From Acidobacteriota bacterium (lineage in GTDB: Bacteria > Acidobacteriota > Terriglobia > Bryobacterales > UBA6623), in assembly GCA_016125275.1 (NCBI GenBank), contig WGMB01000015.1:62001-126000 (forward strand): DNA of 64,000 nt, written 5' to 3'. The notes beneath the pieces are model-generated. The model had not been told where the DNA came from and did not search any database. It saw only the letters and a program-made list of their open reading frames with translations. The position numbers were made by a program, and so were the translations under genes. This document shows, piece after piece, positions 41,391 to 49,535 of the stretch (positions are counted from its first letter, which is position 1; every line of letters begins with the position of its first letter).

Positions 41391-44300
41391 TTGAACGTGA
41401 AACTCAGCAGTGCAATCCCACTGCTCCGCACGATCGGAGCACTCGCGATCGCGCTCGCGCTCGTCAGCCCCGCCCAGGCGCAGGTGCTCTACGGCACTCT
41501 GCTCGGCAACGTCACGGACCCCTCGGGCTCGTCGGCCCCCGGCGCCGAGGTCGTGGTGCGCAGCCTGTCCACCGGACGCGAACGCACGGTCCAGACCGAC
41601 GGACAAGGGTTCTACGCCTTGCGCGATCTGCAGGGCGGCGAGTACGACGTAGCGGTGACGGCCCCCGGCTTCAGCCTCTCCGAGCGCTCCTCGGTCGAGA
41701 TCCGGGCGAACGTCGAGACCCGCGTTGATTTTCAGCTCGCCTTGGAATCCTCGGCGACCACCGTCGAGGTCTCGGCCTACGCCTCGGCGCTGCAGACCGA
41801 CCGCGCCGACACCCATAGCGACATCTCCAGCCGCCAGATCCAGAACCTGCCCCTGTCCGGCTACCGCAACTACCAGAGCCTGCTCGACACCGTTCCCGGC
41901 GCCACCCCCACCAAGTTCCAGAACGCCATGATCGACAGCCCGGCGCGGTCGCTCACCACCAACATCAACGGCTCCTCGCGCAACACCAACAACACGCGCA
42001 TCGACGGCGCCACCAGCACCTTCCCCTACCTGCCGCACCACACCCTCTACAACCCGCCCGCCGAAGCCATCGAGACGGTCAACGTTACCACCAACAGCTT
42101 CGCCGCCGAGCAGGGCATCGCGGGCGGAGCGGCCATCACCGTCATCACCAAGTCGGGCACGAACGACCTGCACGGCGTGGCCTTCGAGCACCACAACAAC
42201 GCCACCATGAACGCCCGCAACTTCTTCTACCTCAAGCCCGACCGCCAGAAGAACATCCTCAACCAGTTCGGCGGCACGCTGGGCGGACCGATCGTGCGCA
42301 ACAAGCTCTTCTACTTCGGCAGCTACGAGGGCATGCGCCAGCGGCAGGAGTACTCCACGATCACCTCCGTCCCCACCCCCGGCTACCGCGCGGGCGACTT
42401 CAACGGCCTCGCCTCCATCTACGACCCGCTCACCGGCGACGCCTCGGGCCGCAACCGCCAGGCCTTCGCCAACGACACGATCCCCACCACCCGGCTGGAC
42501 CCCGCCGCGCTCCGCCTGCAGGAGCTGTTGCCGCTGCCCAACCTCTCCGGCACGGCCAACAACTACTTCGTCTCCGGCGGCGTGCCCTTTGACCGCCACA
42601 ACGTCGACGCCAAGGTCAACTGGAACGTCGACGACCGCTCCACTCTGTTCGGCAAGTACAGCGTCATGGACGCCACGGTGCAAGGCGAGCCCAGCCTCGG
42701 CGCGGCCTTCGGCTCCGGCCTGGTGCCGGGCGGCGGCTCCGGCAAGGGCCACACGCTGGTGCAGGTGGTCGGCGTGGGCTTTACGCGCGCCTTCACCCCG
42801 GCCTGGATGTTCGACGCCAACTTCGGCTTCAGCCGCCTGGGCCAGAACGTTCTGGAGCAGGACTACGGCGTCAACTACGGCCTGGACCTGCTGGGCATCC
42901 CCGGGACCAACGGCCCCACGCCGCGCGAGAGCGGCATGCCGTCGTTCGCCGTCTCCGGCTTCCCCACCTTCGGCAACCCGGACGCCTGGACGCCGGCCTT
43001 CCGCAACGACAACGTCTTCACCTATGTCGCCAACGTGGCCTACTCGAGCAACGGCCACAACCTGCGCTTCGGCATGGACCTCAACAACACGTCGATGAGC
43101 GACTACCAGCCCCAACGCGGCTTCGGCCCGCGCGGCGGCTTCACCTTCGCCGGCGGCGTGACGGGCCTCAACGGCGGCGCCGCCCCGACCCAGGCCAACT
43201 CCTATGCGGCCTATCTGCTCGGCCTGCCGGCCTCGCTCGGCAAGAGCTACCAGAACTTCAACCCCATGACCGTGCGCGAGTGGCAGTCCGGCCTCTACGC
43301 CCAGGATCAGTGGCAGGCCACCCGCACGCTGACGATCACGCTCGGCCTGCGCTGGGAGTACTACCCGATCATCCGCCGGGCCGACGGACGCGGCATCGAG
43401 CGCTACGACCTGACCAACAACATGGTCTACCTGGGCTGCATCGGCGGCGTTCCTTGCAACGCCGGCACCCAGCCCGGCAAGAACCAGTGGGCGCCGCGCG
43501 CCGGCCTGGCCTGGCGCATGAACCCCAAGAGCGTCGCCCGCGCCGGCTTCGGCATCAGCCGCGACCCCTACCCGTTCTCCCGCGCCATGCGTGACCCCTA
43601 CCCGGTCACCATCGCCCAAACCATCAACTCTTCGAGCTCCTACACCGCCGCCGGCACGCTGGCCGAAGGCATCCCGGCGCTCGATCCCATCGACCTCTCC
43701 AGCGGCGTGGTCGAGCTGCCGCTCGACGCCTACACTAAGACGCTGCTGCCGGGGAACTACAACCGCGGCTACGTGGAGAGCTTCAACTTCACCCTCGAGC
43801 GGCAGTTGCCCGGCTCCTTCGTCGCCTCCGCCGCCTACGTCGGCACGCGCAGCATCCGCCAGACGGCCTACCTCGAGATGAACGCCGGTCAGGTCCCCGG
43901 CGCCGGTTCCGCCGGACGCCCGCTCAACGTGCTGTTCGGCCGCAACGCCTCCACCCAAGCGATCGTTCCGTTCCAAACCGCGAACTACAACTCGCTGCAG
44001 GCCACCCTCAACCGCCGCTACGCCAACGGCGTGGTGCTGACCACCTCCTACACCTACTCCAAGTCGATCGACTACAACACCGACGGCGACAGCGGCCTCA
44101 TGTTCAACGCCCAGTCGGCCCTGGAACGCAACCGGGCGGTCAGCAACTTCGACCGAACCCACATGTTCGTGACCAGCATCGCCGCCGAGCTGCCGTTCGG
44201 CAAGGGCAAGCCCTGGCTCAACCAGCCCGGCGTGGCCCGGGCCGTGCTCGGCGGCTGGCAGGTCAACAGCATCTTCTCGGCCTACACCGGCCTGCCCTAC

Positions 44301-44702
44301 ACGGTCACGGCTTCGGCCACCTCCCTCAACGCCCCCGGCAACACCCAGGTCGCCGATCAGGTCAAGGCCGAAGTCGCCACCCTGGGCGGCGTCGGCAGCA
44401 ACCCCTGGTTCGACACCTCGGCCTTCGCCGCCGTGCGCGACGTGCGTTTCGGCAACTCCGGCCGCAACACCCTGCGCGGACCGCACATGGTCAACCTCAA
44501 CCTGGGCCTCTTCCGCCGCTTCACCTTCGCGGAGAAGTACAACCTGGAGCTGCGCGGAGAGCTGTTCAACCTCACCAACACGCCGCCGTTCAACAATCCC
44601 AACGCCAGCGTCGGGAGCGGCTCCTACGGCTACATCACCTCCACCGTCGGCGGCCCCGCCGATTCCCGGGTGATCCGCGTGTCGGGCCGGTTGAGCTTCT
44701 AG
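41391..44702 (+). CDS. TonB-dependent receptor with carboxypeptidase-regulatory domain (Oar-like), copy 3
   Basis: A 1103-residue outer-membrane receptor from a TTG start with GGAGG 6-10 bases upstream. Signal peptide (ALALVSPAQAQ), then YGTLLGNVTDPSGSSAPGAE as regulatory-like domain, then a plug with LPLSGYRNYQSLLDTVPGA, NNTRIDGATS and VNVTTNSFAAEQGIAGGAAI, then a large barrel with several YVGTRSIR-, LQATLNRRYANG- and TYTYSKSIDYN-type strands. It ends VIRVSGRLSF. It is closer to copy 1 than to copy 2. The CehA-type gene follows after 2 bases, so the two are translationally coupled. Substrate unknown. Confidence 0.93.
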   Translation: MNVKLSSAIPLLRTIGALAIALALVSPAQAQVLYGTLLGNVTDPSGSSAPGAEVVVRSLSTGRERTVQTDGQGFYALRDLQGGEYDVAVTAPGFSLSERSSVEIRANVETRVDFQLALESSATTVEVSAYASALQTDRADTHSDISSRQIQNLPLSGYRNYQSLLDTVPGATPTKFQNAMIDSPARSLTTNINGSSRNTNNTRIDGATSTFPYLPHHTLYNPPAEAIETVNVTTNSFAAEQGIAGGAAITVITKSGTNDLHGVAFEHHNNATMNARNFFYLKPDRQKNILNQFGGTLGGPIVRNKLFYFGSYEGMRQRQEYSTITSVPTPGYRAGDFNGLASIYDPLTGDASGRNRQAFANDTIPTTRLDPAALRLQELLPLPNLSGTANNYFVSGGVPFDRHNVDAKVNWNVDDRSTLFGKYSVMDATVQGEPSLGAAFGSGLVPGGGSGKGHTLVQVVGVGFTRAFTPAWMFDANFGFSRLGQNVLEQDYGVNYGLDLLGIPGTNGPTPRESGMPSFAVSGFPTFGNPDAWTPAFRNDNVFTYVANVAYSSNGHNLRFGMDLNNTSMSDYQPQRGFGPRGGFTFAGGVTGLNGGAAPTQANSYAAYLLGLPASLGKSYQNFNPMTVREWQSGLYAQDQWQATRTLTITLGLRWEYYPIIRRADGRGIERYDLTNNMVYLGCIGGVPCNAGTQPGKNQWAPRAGLAWRMNPKSVARAGFGISRDPYPFSRAMRDPYPVTIAQTINSSSSYTAAGTLAEGIPALDPIDLSSGVVELPLDAYTKTLLPGNYNRGYVESFNFTLERQLPGSFVASAAYVGTRSIRQTAYLEMNAGQVPGAGSAGRPLNVLFGRNASTQAIVPFQTANYNSLQATLNRRYANGVVLTTSYTYSKSIDYNTDGDSGLMFNAQSALERNRAVSNFDRTHMFVTSIAAELPFGKGKPWLNQPGVARAVLGGWQVNSIFSAYTGLPYTVTASATSLNAPGNTQVADQVKAEVATLGGVGSNPWFDTSAFAAVRDVRFGNSGRNTLRGPHMVNLNLGLFRRFTFAEKYNLELRGELFNLTNTPPFNNPNASVGSGSYGYITSTVGGPADSRVIRVSGRLSF

Positions 44703-44704
44703 GC

Positions 44705-46699
44705 ATGACTCGGCGAACCTCTTTCGAGACCGCCTCCCTCTGGCTGGCCGCGGCGGCGCTTGCAACCGCCGGGGCCGCCCGCGGCGCGGACACTTGCCAA
44801 GGGACGCATTCCCTGCGAGCCCTGGCCGGTCCTCCGGAGTGGAGCGACTCCTCGCCGGAGGCTTCGCCGAGCCTGCTCTGCCGTCTGGACGCCGGGCCCT
44901 CCCAGGGTCCGGCCGTCCTGCGGCTGCGGCAAAACGACGTCAAGCGCCCCGACTGGGGCGTCTTCCTCAACGGCTCGTCCCTCGGCGCCCTGCCGGCGGA
45001 CGAGCATCTCCAAGTCCAAGCCTTCGAGGTCCCCGCCGGCCTCCTCCGCCCCTCAGGCAATGAGCTGCGCATCGCACCGCTACGCCAGGGCGGCGGACCG
45101 GACGACATTCGCGTCGACGACGTGGAGTTGCTGCCCGGCCCCTTGGCGCAGTGGCTCGACGCCGGCCGTATCCGAGTCCGCGTCGTGGACGAGCGCGGCC
45201 AGGCCCTTCCGGCTCGGATCACCCTCACCCACCACGACGCCCTGCTGCCCGTCGGGACCCCCGCCGGCGCGGACTTGGCCGTCCGCACCGGCGTGGTCTA
45301 CACGGCGTCCGGGACGGCGGAGTTCACCGCGCCCGCCGGCGACCTGGTCGTTTGGGCCAGCCGGGGCTTCGAGTACGGCTACGCCCGGCGGGCGCTGCGC
45401 GTGGAGCGCGGCTCCCGCCACGACCTCGAGCTGCGCCTCGAGCGCGAGGTCCGCATTCCCGGCTGGGCCGCCGGAGACACCCATCTGCACACCCTGGAGT
45501 TTTCCGGCCACGGCGACGCCACCGCCGCCGAACGGTCCGTCACCGTCGCCGGCGAAGGCCTGGCCTGGGCGGTCAGCACCGAGCACAACCGCCTGGAGAC
45601 GATCCACGACCGCGGCGGCGCTTTCGTTTCGATCCGCGGCGTCGAGTTCACCACCCGGCACGGCCACTTCAACCTCTTCCCGTGGCCTGCGGGCCTCGCA
45701 CTGCCCAGCCCCTCTCTGCCTTGGGAGGAGCTCTGGCGGGCCTTGCCGGGCGGAAACGCCGTTGTGGCCGTCTGGAACCACCCGCGCGACACCCACGGCG
45801 GCTACAGGCCCTTCGACCCCTCGCACTATGACGAGCTCACGGCGCGGTCGCTCGACGGGCGGGTCTTTCCCGGCGACGCCTTGGAGGCGGTCAACTCCGG
45901 CGCCATGTACTCCGAGCCCCTCCGGCTGGTCGCCGACTGGATGCGCCATCTCAACCGCGGCGCGCGCCTCAACGCCGTCGGAAGCAGCGACTCCCACACG
46001 GTCACTACCACTCTGGTCGGACAAGCCCGCACCTACGTCCACGTCGGCGACGAGGCCCTGACCCCACAGTCGGTGGCGGCGGCCTTCTCCCGCGGCGAAA
46101 CCGCGGTCAGCTACGGGCTGGCGGCCTTCCTCGAGCGCCGCGGCGACCGCCTGGTCGCCCGTGTCTACGGCCCCTCCTGGAACCGCGCGCGGCGTCTGGT
46201 CGTGTTCTCCAACGGAGAAACGATCGCCGAGATCGCCATCGACGGGCCCGCGGCCGGCGGCCTCCAGTGGGAAGGCGAGATCGAGCCGCCCCGGCTCCGC
46301 CACGACGCCTGGTTGGCGGTGGCGGCGCTCGGCGACGACCCGGCCGTCCCGTTCTGGCCCCTGAACCGGCCCTATCAGCCCGTCACGCCGCAGTGGACGC
46401 CCGCCACGCTGGGAATCTCCCCCGCCCTCGCCTGGGACGGCGATGGCGACGGCCGCTTCGAGACCGCCAAGGAGCTGGCCGAAGGCCTCCTGCGCGGCGC
46501 CGCCGAGCCCGCCGCCGTCGCAGAGGCTCTGCGCTCCTTTGACGCCGCCGTGGCCGCGCAGGCCGCCGCTCTGCTGGCCGAACAGGGCAGGCTGGAGGCC
46601 GTCCTCAGCGCGTCTGACGCCCTGGGCCCCCATCCCACCGCCCAGGTCTTGCGCACGTTCCGAGACCAAGCGGCGAAACGCCAACGGCCGGCGCGCTAA
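44705..46699 (+). CDS. Exported CehA/McbA-type metallohydrolase
   Basis: A 664-residue protein with a signal peptide (LAAAALATAGAARG). Residues of about 30-150 form a beta-sandwich like a galactose-binding domain (WGVFLNGSSLGALPADEHLQ). After a short beta domain the PHP-like hydrolase begins at residue 257 with GDTHLHTLEFSGHGDA; VSTEHNR, VWNHPRDTHGG and NAVGSSDSH supply the further His and Asp ligands. No PD40 propeller is present, in contrast with the two fusions in 28-35 kb. It is coupled to the receptor at 41391. The gene overlaps the end of the selenoprotein gene by four bases on the other strand. Confidence 0.85.
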   Translation: MTRRTSFETASLWLAAAALATAGAARGADTCQGTHSLRALAGPPEWSDSSPEASPSLLCRLDAGPSQGPAVLRLRQNDVKRPDWGVFLNGSSLGALPADEHLQVQAFEVPAGLLRPSGNELRIAPLRQGGGPDDIRVDDVELLPGPLAQWLDAGRIRVRVVDERGQALPARITLTHHDALLPVGTPAGADLAVRTGVVYTASGTAEFTAPAGDLVVWASRGFEYGYARRALRVERGSRHDLELRLEREVRIPGWAAGDTHLHTLEFSGHGDATAAERSVTVAGEGLAWAVSTEHNRLETIHDRGGAFVSIRGVEFTTRHGHFNLFPWPAGLALPSPSLPWEELWRALPGGNAVVAVWNHPRDTHGGYRPFDPSHYDELTARSLDGRVFPGDALEAVNSGAMYSEPLRLVADWMRHLNRGARLNAVGSSDSHTVTTTLVGQARTYVHVGDEALTPQSVAAAFSRGETAVSYGLAAFLERRGDRLVARVYGPSWNRARRLVVFSNGETIAEIAIDGPAAGGLQWEGEIEPPRLRHDAWLAVAALGDDPAVPFWPLNRPYQPVTPQWTPATLGISPALAWDGDGDGRFETAKELAEGLLRGAAEPAAVAEALRSFDAAVAAQAAALLAEQGRLEAVLSASDALGPHPTAQVLRTFRDQAAKRQRPAR

Positions 46700-47439
46700 T
46701 CCTCGCGCCGCGCCGCCGCCTCAGCCCCGCCGCCCAGGGTCTTCACCAGCGCCTTCTCCATCTCGGCCGGGTGGAACCCGAACGGGCCGGGCTGGCTCTT
46801 GAACGTCACGCGCCCGTCCTTGTCGATCACGTAAAGGCGATCCGGCCAGCCGGTGTAGTCCTGCTCGGCGCCGTCGGCGATCCCGTCGATCAGCGCCGGA
46901 ATCTTGATCCCCAGCTTGCGCACGCAGGCCGTCGCCAGGTCGATGCGTTCGGCGTCCGTCTTGGGGCTGGCGAACACCACCTCGTCGCGCACGTTCGCCT
47001 GCACCTGCCACAGATCGCTGGGGTGCGCTTCCTGGATGTACACCACGAAGAACGCGGCCTGGTCGCCATATTGCTCGTAGAGACGATTGAGCTCGGGAAC
47101 CTCCCGGCGAAAGGGCGGTCAAGTGTAGCTGCCGAAGACCAGCACCACCGGCCTCGACCCGCGAAAGTCGCTCAGCCGCACCATCCCGCTCTTGTCATAC
47201 TTGGGCAGCTCGAAATCCGGAGCGGCGTCGCCGACGGAAAGATCGCCCGCCCGCGCCGCCTTCCACAGCGGACGGAACGGCAGAATCGCCATCAGCGGCT
47301 TCGGCGTTTGCTTGACGATCAGCCCGAACTCATCCGGCGGCTGGCTCATCGCCCAGAAGAAGAACCCGCAGAACAAGGCGTAGAGCCCCGCGAGCAGCCC
47401 CGCCGCCGCCAACAACTTGCCTCCCAGCCCCCGCCTCAT
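46696..47439 (-). CDS. Iodothyronine deiodinase-like selenoprotein (in-frame TGA read as selenocysteine)
   Basis: A 247-residue thioredoxin-fold protein if the TGA at 47119-47121 is read as selenocysteine (residue 107). Two frames that look separate are in phase across it. The joined sequence reads PVVLVFGSYT-Sec-PPF and then VVYIQEAHPSDLW, matching the deiodinase active site (FGSCT-Sec-P-x-F) and its YIEEAH region with catalytic His. A membrane anchor lies at residues 8-30. ATG 47439 has GAGGAGG upstream. Animal homologs remove iodine from thyroid hormones; the bacterial role is unknown and may be reductive dehalogenation or peroxide reduction. The sel genes are not in the window. Confidence 0.88.
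47094..47121 (-). promoter_or_regulatory. Selenocysteine TGA and bacterial SECIS-like hairpin
   Basis: Immediately after the TGA (47119-47121), CGGGA (47102-47106) and TCCCG (47094-47098) form a 5-bp stem closing a GGT loop. The loop starts 18 bases after the TGA. Bacterial SECIS elements need a short apical stem with G at the loop start about 16-37 bases downstream, so it fits well. Confidence 0.75.
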
Positions 47440-47552
47440 GCCGCCATCCTCCTCGCCCCAATCGCCCGCGCCGCCGGAACCCACACCAACGCAGCGGCGG
47501 TGTTCATACAGTCTAGCCCGCCGGGATCAAATCTCTTCACAAGCCCCGTGGC

Positions 47553-47749
47553 GCACGCCTCCGGCGTGCCGGGTCGTCGGTCCCCGACGACCCTCCGAAC
47601 CGGCAACCACAAAGCTTGACACCCCGCGTTACCCTAATACCAACAAGGCCGCCGCAAGGCGGCCTTCCCCATGCTGAGGCCAACCCATCCCAGCCGGCGG
47701 GAACCCCGCGCTGAAAGTCGCCGCCAACGGCAATCCGCCGGCGACTTTC
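47553..47749. repeat. Cluster of four hairpins upstream of the selenoprotein gene
   Basis: Within a 423-base non-coding gap (47440-47862) lie four perfect palindromes: GCACGCC/GGCGTGC (47553-47569), GGGTCGTCGG/CCGACGACCC (47571-47593), AAGGCCGCC/GGCGGCCTT with a GCAA loop (47645-47666), and GAAAGTCGCCG/CGGCGACTTTC (47713-47749). None has a T-run. They resemble REP-like elements or factors that slow transcription from the gene at 47863. No open frame in the gap is convincing. Confidence 0.6.
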
Positions 47750-47790
47750 GACCCACAACCGCCGCCAAGCCCGCCAAACCGGGCCGCGGA

Positions 47791-47830
47791 TGGCTCACTT
47801 TGGCTCAGTTTGGCTCACTCTGGCTCACTT
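47791..47830 (+). repeat. 10-base tandem repeat, four units
   Basis: TGGCTCACTT, TGGCTCAGTT, TGGCTCACTC and TGGCTCACTT follow one another exactly. The period is close to one helical turn, so a protein could bind every unit on the same face. The array ends 32 bases after the stop of the gene at 47863 in that gene's direction. Confidence 0.85.
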
Positions 47831-47862
47831 TTTGAGAAAAACTAAGGTCGCCACCGCGCCAA

Positions 47863-49428
47863 TCATTCGATCGCCAGCACTTCGCGGATCGTGTGGGCGT
47901 AGATCCTAACGCCGTCGGTGGTGACGCTGGCGCGGGTGAACGCCTGGCCCAGCGGGCCCAGGTCGTTGATGGCCAGCACAGCCCCTTCGTCGAGCGTCTC
48001 GGCCGAAGCGTCGATCACGAAGACCAAGCCCGACAGGATCGGGACATACAGCCGGTCGCCGAAGGCCGTCGGGATCGGCGACGCCGTGTGCCCCCAGCCG
48101 TTGCCGATCGCGCGGTCGTCTCCCATCACCCGCAATCCCCGCGAGTTGCGGACCTCGTTGTGCCGCAGCGACGTGTAGGCGATGTTGCCGCGGAACCGCT
48201 TCTGTTCCAGCGGAGCCAGCTTCCCCTCCCCCTGGGCGGCGCTCCACAGCGTCTGCTCGGGCTTGCCGGGCTCGCGCAACACCTGCAGCGGCAGCTCCAC
48301 ATACTCCACCGCCCCGCTTCGCGCATCCACGCGGCCCAGGTAGTTGCGGTCGTAGGCGCGGAAGTAGTGGTACGGCCCCACCAGCAGGTTCGACTGCTGG
48401 GTGATGGGCCGGGCGTGCTCCTCCAGGGTCTCGCGGACCGTGCGGCGGCCCTCCGGCGTCCAGCGCCGCACCGGAACGTCCTTCGTCACCGAAACCCGTT
48501 TGGTGATCTTGCCCGTCCGCTCGTCCACCCACAGGTGCTCGCTCTCGTGGAAGACCAGCGCCTGCCCGTCGAACAGCGGGTAGGTCTGGGTGGACATGAA
48601 GCCCTCCAACGGCAAGGTCCAGAGCGTCTTGCCGTTGTCGGCGCGGATCATCGAAACGCCTTCGGGCTTCTCCGGCGGGCCGTGGCCCCCGCCGCGCCCA
48701 ACCACCAGCACCTCCAGTCCGTCCTTGCGCCGCTGGACCAGCGGCAGCGCCCCCATATTGACGCCGCACTCGCTCAGCCAGCGCGGTTCGCCCGTAGCAG
48801 CGTCCAGGGCTTGCAGTTGGGTCCAGCGCTCGCGCGGGGCGTCGACGTTCTCCGCCGTAAAGTGGCCCACGTCGTCCGGCAGATACTCCTGCCGGTGGAA
48901 CAGCAGCAGGCCGTTGTGGAGGACCGGGCGCGTCCGCACCACTGACACGGACTTGCGGCTCCAGACCAGCTTGCCGTCCATATCGAAGCAGGCGAGCCGG
49001 CCGGCGGGGTTGAGCGCCCACACGTGCTTGCCGTCGGTGACGGGCGCCGGCGAGCTGGCGTCGCCGAACGGCGCGCTGAGCTGCGTCGCGTACTCGCCCT
49101 CCACCTCCTGCTTCCACACGACCGCGCCGGTCTTGGCGGACAGCCGCCACACCACGATGTCCGAGCCGATCTCGGCATCGGCGGAGACCGGCTTCATCGT
49201 GGTCACGAACAAGGCGTCGCCCCACACGACCGGAGAGGACTGCCCGGTCTCGGGCAGCTCAGTGCGCCAAGCGATGTGGCGGTCCAGCGAGACGCTCCAT
49301 TCGACCGAAGCCTGCGTGGGGCCGGCGGTGAAATCGCCCTGCGGGCCGGGACCTTGCGGCCAGGGCTGGCCGGCCGCGAGCGGGGCGCCGGCGAGAACCA
49401 ACAGAAAGACGAGCTGACGAACGGACAT
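47863..49428 (-). CDS. Exported PQQ-like beta-propeller protein
   Basis: A 521-residue secreted protein from an ATG at 49428 that begins a good signal peptide (LVFLLVLAGAPLAAGQ). Propeller blades of the PQQ-enzyme repeat type are clear: VVWRLSAKTGAVVWKQEVEG, ALNPAGRLACFDMDGKLVW, LQALDAATGEPRW and MIRADNGKTLWTLPL. No PQQ-binding or catalytic residues of alcohol dehydrogenases are evident, so it is probably a binding or scaffold protein rather than a quinoprotein. Such proteins accompany sulfatases and other exported enzymes in this group. It lies upstream of the selenoprotein gene but is separated by the repeat-rich gap. Confidence 0.82.
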   Translation of the reverse strand: MSVRQLVFLLVLAGAPLAAGQPWPQGPGPQGDFTAGPTQASVEWSVSLDRHIAWRTELPETGQSSPVVWGDALFVTTMKPVSADAEIGSDIVVWRLSAKTGAVVWKQEVEGEYATQLSAPFGDASSPAPVTDGKHVWALNPAGRLACFDMDGKLVWSRKSVSVVRTRPVLHNGLLLFHRQEYLPDDVGHFTAENVDAPRERWTQLQALDAATGEPRWLSECGVNMGALPLVQRRKDGLEVLVVGRGGGHGPPEKPEGVSMIRADNGKTLWTLPLEGFMSTQTYPLFDGQALVFHESEHLWVDERTGKITKRVSVTKDVPVRRWTPEGRRTVRETLEEHARPITQQSNLLVGPYHYFRAYDRNYLGRVDARSGAVEYVELPLQVLREPGKPEQTLWSAAQGEGKLAPLEQKRFRGNIAYTSLRHNEVRNSRGLRVMGDDRAIGNGWGHTASPIPTAFGDRLYVPILSGLVFVIDASAETLDEGAVLAINDLGPLGQAFTRASVTTDGVRIYAHTIREVLAIE

Positions 49429-49535
49429 CAGGTACACGATACGGGATTGCGCCCACGCGGCGCGGCCCACAGGCATTCAGCCGGGGGCGGGAACGAACAC
49501 GCCACGGTCCCCGCGCCCGGCCTTTCGAGCTCGAT

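Noticed and set aside
41343-44765. A 1140-codon open frame on the minus strand opposite the third receptor, with similar long antisense frames at 28155-30764 and elsewhere
   Set aside because: High third-position G+C removes stop codons from the opposite strand. The translated antisense products are Gly/Ala/Val/His-rich, low in complexity and without recognisable motifs, while the sense strand encodes clear families.
47611-47640. Promoter with TTGACA and TAATAC
   Set aside because: The spacing is only about 13 bases and no plus-strand gene lies downstream; genes on both sides run on the minus strand.
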